From Streptomyces sp. GQFP (GTDB lineage Bacteria > Actinomycetota > Actinomycetes > Streptomycetales > Streptomycetaceae): a stretch of DNA of 64,000 bases. Numbering within the stretch: the stretch's first letter is position 1; the number at the start of each line of letters is the position of its first letter. The notes beneath the pieces were generated by a model, which saw only the letters and a list, made by a program, of their open reading frames with translations, did not search any database and had not been told where the DNA came from. The position numbers were made by a program, and so were the translations under genes. The stretch lies in contig NZ_CP089312.1 in NCBI RefSeq assembly GCF_021545335.1, positions 4,154,001 to 4,218,000 on the forward strand, read 5' to 3'. Below, one piece after another: positions 28,454 to 37,354 of the stretch.

Positions 28454-29452
28454 GTGGACACGGCGGCGGGCGCAGCAGCGGGCGAGTGGCTCGGCTGGCG
28501 TGCGGCGACGCGGGAGGCGCTCTACGGCGAACAGGGGTTCTACCTGCGGCCCGAGGGCCCTGCGGGGCACTTCCGTACGTCCGTCCACGCGTCGCCGCTC
28601 TTCGCCGGTGCCGTGGCCCGGCTGCTGTGCCGGGTCGACGAGGCGCTGGGCCGTCCCGCGTCGCTCGGCTTCGTCGACATGGGCGCGGGCCGGGGCGAAC
28701 TCGTCACCGGCGTCCTCGGGGCGCTGCCCCCTGAAGTAGCGGCACGCGCGCGTGGGTACGCCGTCGAGCTGGCCGACCGCCCCGTGGACCTCGATCACCG
28801 CATCGAGTGGCTGACCGAGCCCCCCGCCGGCCTCACCGGGCTCCTGTTCGCGAACGAGTGGCTGGACAACGTCCCTGTGGAGGTCGCGGAGGTGGACCCG
28901 GCGGGCGTACCGCGCCTGGTTCTCGTACGACGGGACGGCACCGAGCGCCTCGGGGAGCCGGTCTCCGGGGCGGACGCGGAGTGGCTGGCGCGGTGGTGGC
29001 CGCTGCCGCCGGAGCCGGGGACGCGGGCCGAGATCGGGCTCCCCCGGGACACCGCCTGGGCCGCCGCCAGAGCCACGGTCGGCCGGGGTCTCGCCGTCGC
29101 CGTCGACTACGCGCACCCGGCCGACGCCCGGCCGCCCTTCGGGACGCTCACCGGCTTCCGGGCCGGCCGGGAGACCGCGCCCGTGCCGGACGGCTCGTGC
29201 GATCTGACCGCCCATGTGGCGCTGGACGCCTGCGCGGGGCCGGGAGCCCGCCTGCTGACCCAGCGGGAGGCCCTGCACGCCCTCGGGGTGGCCGGCGGGC
29301 GCCCTCCGCTGTCCCTGGCGTCCACGGACCCGGCGGCGTACGTACGGGCCCTGGCGGGCGCGGGAGAGGCCGCCGAGCTGACGGCGACGGGCGGGCTCGG
29401 GGACTTCGGGTGGCTGATGGAGCCGGCGGGAATCCCCGACCCGCTCCTCTGA
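28454..29452 (+). CDS. SAM-dependent methyltransferase, MidA/NDUFAF7 family
   Basis: This 332-residue class I methyltransferase belongs to the family of mitochondrial NDUFAF7/MidA, which dimethylates an arginine of the complex I 49-kDa (NuoD-type) subunit. Visible elements are the N-terminal YGEQGFYL and HFRTSVHASPLF, the SAM site FVDMGAGRGEL (motif I) and LLFANEWLDNVPVEV, the family hallmark. The GTG at 28454 has AGGAG at the right distance; GTG at 28439 is an alternative. The gene is convergent with a stand-alone nuoD only 24 nt away, which fits a writer-substrate pair. That pairing is inference. Confidence 0.88.
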   Translation: MDTAAGAAAGEWLGWRAATREALYGEQGFYLRPEGPAGHFRTSVHASPLFAGAVARLLCRVDEALGRPASLGFVDMGAGRGELVTGVLGALPPEVAARARGYAVELADRPVDLDHRIEWLTEPPAGLTGLLFANEWLDNVPVEVAEVDPAGVPRLVLVRRDGTERLGEPVSGADAEWLARWWPLPPEPGTRAEIGLPRDTAWAAARATVGRGLAVAVDYAHPADARPPFGTLTGFRAGRETAPVPDGSCDLTAHVALDACAGPGARLLTQREALHALGVAGGRPPLSLASTDPAAYVRALAGAGEAAELTATGGLGDFGWLMEPAGIPDPLL

Positions 29453-29476
29453 GGACCCGCCTTTCGGCCCTCTGCC

Positions 29477-30637
29477 CTACTTGTCGATGTCCCCGACCAC
29501 GAAGAACAGCGACCCCAGGATCGCCACCATGTCGGCGACCAGCGTCCCGGGCAGCAGTTCCGTGAGCGCCTGGATGTTGTTGAAGGAGGCCGAGCGCAGC
29601 TTCAGCCGGTACGGGGTCTTCTCGCCCTTGCTGACGAGGTAGTAGCCGTTGATGCCGAGGGGGTTCTCGGTCCACGCGTACGTGTGCCCCTCGGGCGCCT
29701 TCAGGACCTTCGGCAGCCGCTGGTTGATCGGGCCGGGCTCCAGCTCGGCGATGCGGTCGAGGCAGGCGTCGGCCAGGTCCAGGGCGTTGTGCGTCTGCTC
29801 CAGGAGGCACTCGAAGCGGGCCAGGCAGTCGCCCTCCTGCCGGGTGACCACCTTCAGGGTGTCCTGCAGCTCCCCGTACGCCAGATACGGCTCGTCGCGG
29901 CGCAGGTCGAAGTCCACGCCCGAGGCGCGCGCGATCGGCCCGCTCACGCCGTACGCGTGCACGGCCTCCGCCGAGAGCGCGCCCACACCGCGCGTGCGCC
30001 CCCGGAAGATCTCGTTGCCGAGCACCAGGTCGTCGAACCGGTCCATGCGCGAGCGCAGGGACGCGACGGAGGCACGCGCGCGCGTGGTCCAGCCCGCAGG
30101 GAGGTCCTCCTTGAGGCCGCCCACGCGGTTGAACATGTAGTGCATGCGCCCGCCGGAGACCTCCTCCATGACGTGCTGGAGTTCCTCGCGCTCGGTGAAG
30201 GCGTAGAAGATCGGGGTGATCCCGCCCAGCTCCAGCGGGTACGAGCCCAGGAACATCAGGTGGTTGAGGACCCGGTTCAGCTCCGCGAGGAGCGTGCGCG
30301 TCCACACCGCGCGCGTGGGGACCTCCATACCGAGCATCCGCTCCACGGCGAGGACCACGCCCAGTTCGTTGGAGAACGCCGACAGCCAGTCGTGCCGGTT
30401 GGCCAGCATGATGATCTGACGGTAGTCGCGCGCCTCGAAGAGCTTCTCCGCACCGCGGTGCATATAGCCGATCACCGGCTCCGCGTGCTGGATGCGCTCA
30501 CCGTCGAGCACCAGCCGCAGCCGCAGCACGCCGTGCGTGGACGGGTGCTGCGGCCCGATGTTGAGCACCATGTCGGTGCTCTCCGCGGCGCCGCCGACCC
30601 CGACCACGGTCTCCGTGGGACCCGTCGTGAGACTCAT
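29477..30637 (-). CDS. nuoD: NADH-quinone oxidoreductase subunit D paralogue (stand-alone)
   Basis: The 386-residue protein is homologous to the 49-kDa/NuoD subunit that lines the quinone pocket of complex I. It has NIGPQHPSTHGVLRL near the N-terminus, GYMHRGAEKLFE with Arg61, MLANRHDWL, and the C-terminal GSLFFVVGDIDK. No other nuo gene is nearby, so it is a second copy outside the main nuo operon. The spacing from His35 to Arg61 matches that from His59 to the methylated Arg85 in the bovine subunit. The ATG at 30637 gives the family length. Confidence 0.94.
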   Translation of the reverse strand: MSLTTGPTETVVGVGGAAESTDMVLNIGPQHPSTHGVLRLRLVLDGERIQHAEPVIGYMHRGAEKLFEARDYRQIIMLANRHDWLSAFSNELGVVLAVERMLGMEVPTRAVWTRTLLAELNRVLNHLMFLGSYPLELGGITPIFYAFTEREELQHVMEEVSGGRMHYMFNRVGGLKEDLPAGWTTRARASVASLRSRMDRFDDLVLGNEIFRGRTRGVGALSAEAVHAYGVSGPIARASGVDFDLRRDEPYLAYGELQDTLKVVTRQEGDCLARFECLLEQTHNALDLADACLDRIAELEPGPINQRLPKVLKAPEGHTYAWTENPLGINGYYLVSKGEKTPYRLKLRSASFNNIQALTELLPGTLVADMVAILGSLFFVVGDIDK

Positions 30638-30668
30638 GGACACAGTCTGTCGTACGTACGCTTGCGGC

Positions 30669-31184
30669 ATGGAGACGGGGAGCCCGGAGACCGCGGGCGA
30701 AACGCGAGGCGAACCGCACGGCGAGCCGGTGTGGACCGGGCTGCCACGAGACCTGCTGCGGATGCGCCGACTGCTGCTGGTGGTCTGGCTGGTGCCGCTG
30801 ACGGTCGGTACGGGGCTGCTGCTCGGCCTGCTCTGCGGCCCCGCCTGGGCGGCCTTCGCGCTGCTGCCGCTCGCCCTGCTGCTGTGGGGCTGGCCGATGC
30901 TGGGCCGCAACTGGGCCTCCTGGCGGTACGCCGAGCGGGCCAACGACCTGCTGATCAGCAGGGGTGTGCTGTGGCGCGAGGAGACGATCGTGCCGTACGG
31001 GCGGATGCAGCTGGTCGAGGTGACCTCCGGTCCCGTCGCCCGGCACTTCGGGCTGGCCAGCGTGCAGCTGCACACGGCCGCCGCCGCGACCGACGCGCTC
31101 ATCCCCGGCCTCGAACCGGCGGAGGCGGAACGGCTGCGCGACCGGCTCACCGAACTCGGCGAGGCCCGATCGGCGGGGCTGTGA
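30669..31184 (+). CDS. bacterial PH-domain membrane protein (YdbS-like)
   Basis: This 171-residue protein has two adjacent TM helices (about 35-80). A bacterial PH domain (bPH2) follows, with the motif ANDLLISRGVLWREETIVPYGRMQLVEV and FGLASVQLHTA, quoted here in parts. It overlaps the next PH-domain gene by the 4 nt GTGA, a conserved YdbS-YdbT pairing. In Bacillus this pair gives resistance to some bacteriocins. Here the function is unknown. It is divergent from nuoD with a 31-nt gap. Confidence 0.87.
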   Translation: METGSPETAGETRGEPHGEPVWTGLPRDLLRMRRLLLVVWLVPLTVGTGLLLGLLCGPAWAAFALLPLALLLWGWPMLGRNWASWRYAERANDLLISRGVLWREETIVPYGRMQLVEVTSGPVARHFGLASVQLHTAAAATDALIPGLEPAEAERLRDRLTELGEARSAGL

Positions 31185-32518
31185 CGACCCCCGGCACCGA
31201 CACGGACGTACCCATAGAGAACGGCAGGCAGCCGGTCGTCGAGCAGCGGCTGCATCCCGTGACGCCGCTGCGGCGCGCGTGGGCGCCGGTCGCCGTGCTC
31301 ATCGGGTGGGCGGTGCACGACCCCGACCAGGCGCAGCGCCAGTTGACCCGGCTGACGACCACGACCCTGCTGCTCGGGCTCGCCGTGGCTGTCGTGGGCG
31401 GGGCCCTGTACGGCTTTCTGACCTGGTGGTTCACCCACTTCGCGGTGACCGACACCGAACTGCGCATCCGTACCGGCCTGGTGTTCCGGCGCACCGCGCA
31501 CATCCGGCTCGAACGCATCCAGGCCGTCGACATCACCCAGCCGCTGCTGGCCCGGGTCGCGGGCGTCGCCAAGCTCAAGCTGGACGTCGTAGGGACGGAC
31601 AAGAAGGACGAGCTGGCCTACCTGGGCGAGGGGCACGCGCGTGCCCTGCGGGCCGAACTGCTCGCCCGCGCGGCCGGTTTCGCGCCCGAGACCGCGCACG
31701 AGGTGGGCGAGGCACCCGTGCGGCAGCTGCTGCACATCCCCGCGCGCGTGCTCGCCGTCTCCCTGGTGCTGACCGGCGCGACCTGGGGCTCGCTGGCCGC
31801 CGCCCTCGTCGTACCGCCGTTGCTCTGGTTCGCCACCCACAGCCTGTGGACGGTGCTCGCGACCGGCGTGCCGCTGCTCGGCGCGGCGGGTGCGAGCAGC
31901 GTGGGGCGGTTCGTCGCCGAGTACGACTGGACGGTCGGCGAGTCCCCGGACGGGCTGCGCATCGACCACGGCCTCCTCGACCGTACGCACGAGACGGTGC
32001 CGCCCGGGCGCGTGCAGACCGTACGGATCGTGGAGCCGCTGCTGTGGCGGCGGCGCGGGTGGGTCCGGGTGGAGCTGGACGTGGCGGGCTCGTCGAACTC
32101 GGTGCTGGTGCCGGTGGCGCCGCGCGAGATCGCGGAGGCGGTCATAGGCCAGGTGCTGCCCGGGGTGAAGGTGCCCGCCTCGCTGTCGCGTCCGCCGCGC
32201 CGGGCGGCCTGGTGCCTGCCGTTCTGGTGGCGCGGCTACGGCATCGCCGTCACCGACAGCGTCTTCGTCTCCCGGCACGGGCTGCTGCGCCGCAGCCTCG
32301 CCCTGGTCCCGCACGCCAAGGTCCAGTCCGTACGGCTCAAGCAGGGGCCCTGGGCGCGCTTCAAGGGCCTCGCGGACGTCCATGTGGACACGGGGGCCAA
32401 CAAGACCGTCACAGCCGGTCTACGGGACGCACAGGAGGCCGCGGAGCTGCTCCGGGGTCAGGCGGAGCGGTCCCGGACCGGACGGCGGGACGCGCGACCG
32501 GACCGGTGGATGGCGTGA
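31181..32518 (+). CDS. bacterial PH-domain membrane protein with repeated bPH2 modules (YdbT-like)
   Basis: This 445-residue membrane protein has about four TM helices (pairs near 60-85 and 185-235) and several bPH2 modules. The repeated signature is visible as TGLVFRRTAHIRLERIQAV, GLLDRTHETVPPGRVQTV and GLLRRSLALVPHAKVQSV. GTG at 31181 overlaps the stop of the upstream PH-domain gene, so the two are translationally coupled and probably form one complex. The role is unknown; membrane-stress resistance is a guess from family members. Confidence 0.87.
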   Translation: MTTPGTDTDVPIENGRQPVVEQRLHPVTPLRRAWAPVAVLIGWAVHDPDQAQRQLTRLTTTTLLLGLAVAVVGGALYGFLTWWFTHFAVTDTELRIRTGLVFRRTAHIRLERIQAVDITQPLLARVAGVAKLKLDVVGTDKKDELAYLGEGHARALRAELLARAAGFAPETAHEVGEAPVRQLLHIPARVLAVSLVLTGATWGSLAAALVVPPLLWFATHSLWTVLATGVPLLGAAGASSVGRFVAEYDWTVGESPDGLRIDHGLLDRTHETVPPGRVQTVRIVEPLLWRRRGWVRVELDVAGSSNSVLVPVAPREIAEAVIGQVLPGVKVPASLSRPPRRAAWCLPFWWRGYGIAVTDSVFVSRHGLLRRSLALVPHAKVQSVRLKQGPWARFKGLADVHVDTGANKTVTAGLRDAQEAAELLRGQAERSRTGRRDARPDRWMA

Positions 32519-32549
32519 CGGGTACCTACGGGCGGGGCATGACCTGCCG

Positions 32550-33878
32550 TCAGGAGACCGCGCTCCGCAGGCCCTGCAGGTCGATGTGCTCGGTCTCGTC
32601 GTGCGCCGTCAGGTCGATCACCTGACCGATGCCGACCCCGCGCGACTCCTCGTCCGCGGGCTTGAACTGCGCCTCGGACTCGGCCTTGTGCAGGGCGAGC
32701 GCCTCCTGCCCGACGACGTCGGCGAGGTCCTCGTTCTGCACGGACTCCAGCGCGGCCGACGCCGTCTCCTTCTGCGTACCGAAGAAGTCGAACCCGCCCT
32801 CGGCGGTGGGCCTGCGCATGGGGGCGGTCGTCGGTACGACGGCCACCGCGGTCGGCACGGTGTAGTGCCCGGTGCCGCGCACGGGCTTGGCAGGCTTGGC
32901 CTCGGCGGGAGTTGCGGCGGCTCTCGTGTGCCCACGGGCCGCCTCGGGCTTCCCCTTCGCCTCGTCCTCCTGCACGGCCTCCGTCTCGGAGGCCACCACG
33001 ACGTCAGCGGGTATCTCCGCCGTCTTCACCGTCTTCGCCGTCTTCACGTCGGCGGGGGCCGGTTCGGTCTTCGTCCGGGTCTCGCCGTCGAACCTGGCCA
33101 GCGCCGCCCGCGCGCGCAGGAAGAGCGAGGAACCCTCCGGGGAGAAGACCGCCGGTGCCGCCGGGGTCTCCTCGTCGGTCTCGTCGGTCTCGTCGGCCGT
33201 CTCTGCCGTGTCGCCCGTGGCCTGCGCGCCGACCGCGCCCAGGGCCGCCGAGACACCGGCCGCCGCCGCGTCCAGCGCGGCCGCGTCGGAGTCCACCACG
33301 TCGGCCTCGTCCGCGATGTCCGCCGACTCGCCGGAACCGACCGGAAGCGCCCGCGCCGACCCCGTACCCGCCTTCACGTCCACGTCCACGTCGACGTCCT
33401 CGCCCGAACCCTGGGCCGGTACCGCGGCCTCCAGCTCCAGCAGGCGCCGGCCCTCCAGCGCGCTGGCCCGCTCGGTCTCCGCCGTGGCGTACCGCCGCAG
33501 CAGCGCCGCGTGCTCGTTGCGCAGCCCCTGCAGCTCGGCCCGCTTCCCGCGCAGCTTCTGCTCCAGCTTGACGCGCAGCTCGCGGGACTCCTCCAGGTCG
33601 GTCTCCAGCTCGGCGATGCGCTCCTCGTGCCGCCAGTCGTCGCTCGCACGCGCGCGCGTGAGGTCGGCGACCTGCTTGCCCGCCTCCATGTCCCAGCGGC
33701 GCATGACCGCCGCGCCCACGACGGTGATCGCCGCGGCGAACGCGGCGATCACCCGGAGGACGCCGGTATCCGTGAACACCCAAGGCCCCAGGGCGCAGAC
33801 GAGCGAGACGCCCGCGATCGCCGCTGGAGGCAGCAGCCGGTGCAGAGGTGGTGAATGGCGGTGACGTCCACGTGGCAT
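32550..33878 (-). CDS. membrane-anchored coiled-coil protein with acidic/Thr-rich linker
   Basis: Function unknown. The 442-residue protein starts basic (RGRHRHS), then has two hydrophobic segments (about 14-32 and 38-58). A long coiled coil follows (about 65-150, RHEERIAELETDLEESREL, KLEQKLRGKRAEL). The rest is low-complexity, Ala/Glu/Asp/Thr-rich (about 150-350), with local repeats such as ETADETDETDEETP and VKTAKTVKTAE. A short conserved-looking end contains GVGIGQVIDLTAHDETEHIDL. The topology suggests a cytoplasmic scaffold at the membrane. The ATG at 33878 precedes the basic tail. Confidence 0.8.
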   Translation of the reverse strand: MPRGRHRHSPPLHRLLPPAAIAGVSLVCALGPWVFTDTGVLRVIAAFAAAITVVGAAVMRRWDMEAGKQVADLTRARASDDWRHEERIAELETDLEESRELRVKLEQKLRGKRAELQGLRNEHAALLRRYATAETERASALEGRRLLELEAAVPAQGSGEDVDVDVDVKAGTGSARALPVGSGESADIADEADVVDSDAAALDAAAAGVSAALGAVGAQATGDTAETADETDETDEETPAAPAVFSPEGSSLFLRARAALARFDGETRTKTEPAPADVKTAKTVKTAEIPADVVVASETEAVQEDEAKGKPEAARGHTRAAATPAEAKPAKPVRGTGHYTVPTAVAVVPTTAPMRRPTAEGGFDFFGTQKETASAALESVQNEDLADVVGQEALALHKAESEAQFKPADEESRGVGIGQVIDLTAHDETEHIDLQGLRSAVS

Positions 33879-34012
33879 GGCCAGAAACTTACCGCGCGTA
33901 GGCGAATCTTGGTGCCCCGCCCGGTAAAAACACAGTCGTCCCAGACCCTTCACAGGCCGTACGGCCCTTGGCCTCGGGCCTCGACGCGCCCCTCCCGCGC
34001 GCGTGTGCGACG

Positions 34013-35134
34013 TCAACGGTCCGTCAGCCGCTGGCTCAGCCACTCCAGCGAGCCGGGGATCTCCCGCCGCCAGGTGTTGAAGTTGTGGCCGCCGCTCTCC
34101 AGGACGATCGTCGAGATCCTCGTCGGGGCCTTCGTCTTCACGAGGTCCACGAACCGCATCGTCGGACCGTAGTTGGCCTCTCCGTGCCTGCTGGTGGTGA
34201 CCAGCAGGGAGACGTCCGGCGGCGGCATGTGCCTGATGTACCACTCCAGGTCCGCGTGGCGCTTCAGCTTCTTGTCGCCCTGGAAGAGGTCTCCCGTGGT
34301 GGCGTCGATCGGCGCCTTGTAGGAGGGCGACAGGCCCACCGCGGCCGTGTACACGCGCGGGTGGTGCATCGCGAGCTTCAGCGCGCAGTAGCCGCCCGTG
34401 GAGTCGCCGATGATGCCCCAACTGCCGGGCCTCGACCCCACCCGGTAGTGGCCGGCGATGGCCCTGGGCAGGTCCTGGGCGAAGAACGTCTCCGTCTGCG
34501 GCCCGTTCGGCACGTCCACGCACTCGGTGTCCCGGGGCGGCGCCACGGTCGGCCGCAGCATCACCAGGATCATCGGCTGCGCCCTGCCGTCGCGCGCCAA
34601 CTCGTGCGCGGTGTGCGGGAAGTTGAGCTTCGTGATGAGGGACTCGGAGGTCCCCGGATAGCCGGTGAGCACGACCACGACCGGGAAGGTGCGCTTCGCG
34701 TACTGCGGCTGGAAGTACTCCGGTGGCAGATAGACGTACGCCGGAGAGGTGATCCCCGTCTTCTTGCCGACGACGCCGATCTTCTGGATCTGGCCGCCGA
34801 CCCTGGGCAGATGACCGCCCGGCACCCGCACCGACTGGGTGGACAGCACCTGGAAACCGCCGTGCGCCCCGCTGCTCTGGTCGACGACCACGCCCTGGTC
34901 GGTCTCCTTGCCCAGGAGGTCGTCCCAGGAGGCGTAGAACCCGAAACTCTGGTTGACGGCAAGACCGACCGAGGCGAACACCGCGACCTGAGTGGCCAAC
35001 AGGAGCACCGCCCTGCCGCTGACGGCCCGCCAGTTGCGGCGCGCCAGCCGGGGCCAGAACGCGATCGTGCCGATGAACAACAGGGCGGCGGCCAGGATCG
35101 CCAGCGCCAGCACTGTCCTGCTCGTGAGACCCAT
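34013..35134 (-). CDS. membrane-anchored alpha/beta-hydrolase, esterase D / antigen 85-like
   Basis: This 373-residue protein has two N-terminal TM helices (about 8-26 and 40-60). An alpha/beta-hydrolase domain of the putative-esterase (Ag85/esterase D) family follows. The nucleophile elbow is GDSTGGYCAL, the oxyanion region lies near VVVLTGYPGTSES, and the late His is in ESGGHNFNTW. Acyl transfer or ester hydrolysis outside the membrane is expected; the substrate is unknown. It is divergent from the MprF-like gene, sharing about 210 bp that include an ECF-type promoter. Confidence 0.9.
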   Translation of the reverse strand: MGLTSRTVLALAILAAALLFIGTIAFWPRLARRNWRAVSGRAVLLLATQVAVFASVGLAVNQSFGFYASWDDLLGKETDQGVVVDQSSGAHGGFQVLSTQSVRVPGGHLPRVGGQIQKIGVVGKKTGITSPAYVYLPPEYFQPQYAKRTFPVVVVLTGYPGTSESLITKLNFPHTAHELARDGRAQPMILVMLRPTVAPPRDTECVDVPNGPQTETFFAQDLPRAIAGHYRVGSRPGSWGIIGDSTGGYCALKLAMHHPRVYTAAVGLSPSYKAPIDATTGDLFQGDKKLKRHADLEWYIRHMPPPDVSLLVTTSRHGEANYGPTMRFVDLVKTKAPTRISTIVLESGGHNFNTWRREIPGSLEWLSQRLTDR

Positions 35135-35244
35135 GACTGCTGTTGCCCGCTCTCTCCCCCGGCGCCGGCCGCCGCGCTCACGTTCCTTCACAGCGGCTTG
35201 CCCCGGACTTTGGGTGTCCTTTGAAACGGCTTTCCACGGGGGAG

Positions 35245-35273
35245 TGAACCTGTTCCCCCGAGACACCGTCCTA
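35245..35273 (+). promoter_or_regulatory. ECF (SigE-type) promoter of the MprF-like gene
   Basis: TGAACC at 35245-35250, a 16-bp spacer and CGTCCTA at 35267-35273 fit the ECF sigma consensus (GGAACC, N16, CGTCTA) with two mismatches. Transcription would start near 35280, which leaves a leader of about 60 nt for the chosen ATG at 35343 or an almost leaderless message for the ATG at 35283. Confidence 0.7.
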
Positions 35274-35342
35274 GAGGGCGCAATGTCGCCGGATGCCGGA
35301 TTGGCTCCGGATTCCAGGTCTCTCGCAGAACTACGGGATGCG

Positions 35343-37175
35343 ATGTCTGTCAGGACAGATGGTGAAATGTCGACCGGGGTTCCGGGACGATCAAGCCGAG
35401 TACGACGCGTACTGCGCGGCCCGCGTCCCGAGGCCGTCCCCACGGTGGTCGCCCGGGCCTGTGCGCTCGTGGGTCTCGTCGACATCGCCGCCGGGGTGTT
35501 CCCGCGCTTCCGGCACAGCCGGATGCACGCGATCGCCGAGGTGCTGCCCGGCGCGCTCGGCCCGTTCGCCGCCGCGCTCTCGCTCAGCACCGGCGTCCTG
35601 CTGCTGCTCCTCGCGCACGGCCTCAGGCGCCGCAAGCGCCGGGCCTGGCGGGCAGCCGTGGCCCTGCTGCCGGCCGGCGCCGTGGCCCAGTTCACCTACC
35701 GACACTCGCTCGTCGGGCTGGTCATCTCCGTCCTCCTGCTGGTGATGCTGCTGCGCCACCGCACCGAGTTCGAGGCGCTGCCCGACCCGCGCAGCCGCTG
35801 GCGCGCGCTCACCAACTTCGTGCTGATGAGCGCCGGTTCGCTCGCGCTCGGGCTGGTCATAGTGAGCGCCCACGGCGACCGCATGTACGGCGACCCGAGC
35901 CTCGCCGACCGCATCACCCACGTCCTGTACGGCCTGTTCGGCTTCGAGGGCCCCGTCGACTACGACGGGCCCACCTCCTGGACCGTCGGCTACTCGCTGG
36001 GCGCCCTGGGCCTGCTGACCGCCATCACGACGATCTACTTCGCCTTCCGCCCCGAACACCCGGCCGCACACCTCACCCAGGAGGACGAGGACCGGCTGCG
36101 CGTCCTCCTCGACAAGCACGGCCGCCGCGACTCCCTCGGCCACTTCGCGCTGCGCCGCGACAAGGCGGTCGTCTTCTCCCCCAGCGGCAAGGCGGCGGTG
36201 ACCTACCGCGTCGTCTCCGGCGTGATGCTCGCCAGCGGCGACCCGATCGGCGACGTGGAGGCCTGGCCGGGCGCCATCGAGCGCTTCATGGACGAGGCCA
36301 AGGCCCACTCCTGGACCCCCGCGGTCATGGGCTGCTCCGAGACCGGCGGCGAGGTCTGGACCCGCGAGACCGGCCTCGACGCCCTCGAACTGGGCGACGA
36401 GGCGGTGGTGGACGTCGCGGATTTCTCCCTCTCCGGGCGCGCGATGCGAAACGTGCGCCAGATGGTCAAGCGCATCGAACGCGCGGGCTACGAGACCCGG
36501 GTACGGCGCATCCGTGACCTCGGGGAGAACGAGCTGGAGCGGATCAGGCTCGCCGCCGAGGACTGGCGCGGCACCGACACCGAGCGCGGCTTCTCCATGG
36601 CCCTGGGCCGCATCGGCGACCCCGGAGACGGCGACTGCCTGATCGCCACCGCCCACAAGGCCGACGAGCAGCCCGGCCCGTACGGCGACCTCAAGGCGAT
36701 CCTGCACTTCGTACCGTGGGGCACCGACGGCGTCTCCCTGGACCTGATGCGACGCGACCGCTCGGCCGACCCCGGCATGAACGAACTGCTCATCGTGGCC
36801 GCCCTGGAGGCCGCTCCCCGCCTCGGCGTAGCCCGCGTGTCATTGAACTTCGCCATGTTCCGCTCGGCACTGGCCCGCGGCGAGAAGATCGGCGCCGGAC
36901 CGGTACTGCGCGCCTGGCGGGGCCTGCTGGTGTTCCTGTCCCGCTGGTTCCAGATCGAGTCCCTGTACAAGTTCAACGCGAAGTTCCGCCCCCGCTGGGA
37001 ACCCCGCTTCGTCGTCTACCGCACCTCCAGCGACCTCCCCCGCATCGGCCTGGCCGCCATGCAGGCAGAGGGCTTCGTGAACCTCGCCCTCCCCCGGATC
37101 CTCCACCGCCGCACCGCGTCCCGGCGCCCGTGCGCCCACGGGGTGTCGGACAGAGGGACGGTACGCGCGGCATAG
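35343..37175 (+). CDS. MprF-like phosphatidylglycerol lysyltransferase (DUF2156)
   Basis: This 610-residue protein is predicted to add an amino acid from aminoacyl-tRNA to phosphatidylglycerol. That makes the membrane less negative and raises resistance to cationic peptides and daptomycin-like drugs. About five or six TM helices (40-235) precede the cytosolic double-GNAT DUF2156 domain. Within it SPSGKAAVTYRVVSGVMLASGDPIGD, SLSGRAMRNVRQMVKRIERAGY and MNELLIVAALEAAPRLGV are typical stretches, quoted here as landmarks only in part. The S. coelicolor equivalent belongs, as I recall, to the SigE regulon, and an ECF promoter is present. The ATG at 35283 is an alternative start. Confidence 0.88.
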   Translation: MSVRTDGEMSTGVPGRSSRVRRVLRGPRPEAVPTVVARACALVGLVDIAAGVFPRFRHSRMHAIAEVLPGALGPFAAALSLSTGVLLLLLAHGLRRRKRRAWRAAVALLPAGAVAQFTYRHSLVGLVISVLLLVMLLRHRTEFEALPDPRSRWRALTNFVLMSAGSLALGLVIVSAHGDRMYGDPSLADRITHVLYGLFGFEGPVDYDGPTSWTVGYSLGALGLLTAITTIYFAFRPEHPAAHLTQEDEDRLRVLLDKHGRRDSLGHFALRRDKAVVFSPSGKAAVTYRVVSGVMLASGDPIGDVEAWPGAIERFMDEAKAHSWTPAVMGCSETGGEVWTRETGLDALELGDEAVVDVADFSLSGRAMRNVRQMVKRIERAGYETRVRRIRDLGENELERIRLAAEDWRGTDTERGFSMALGRIGDPGDGDCLIATAHKADEQPGPYGDLKAILHFVPWGTDGVSLDLMRRDRSADPGMNELLIVAALEAAPRLGVARVSLNFAMFRSALARGEKIGAGPVLRAWRGLLVFLSRWFQIESLYKFNAKFRPRWEPRFVVYRTSSDLPRIGLAAMQAEGFVNLALPRILHRRTASRRPCAHGVSDRGTVRAA

Positions 37176-37354
37176 GCCGGCCCCACGACCAGGCCCGGAC
37201 GGCGCCGAGGCTGCTTTTCGACCGGGCCGAGATGCTTTTCGATCGAACTGATCGACGAACCGAGACGGGTGGGTGGGTGGGAAACAAAAGGCCCAAGCCA
37301 CAACGCACCCGCACCAAAGACCCTGTCCAACCGCCGGGGGCCTACGCTGAACGC

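Noticed and set aside
29684..31180. Plus-strand extension of the second PH-domain gene across nuoD
   Set aside because: It is antisense to nuoD and out of frame with the upstream PH-domain gene. The GTG at 31181 with a 4-nt overlap explains the true start.
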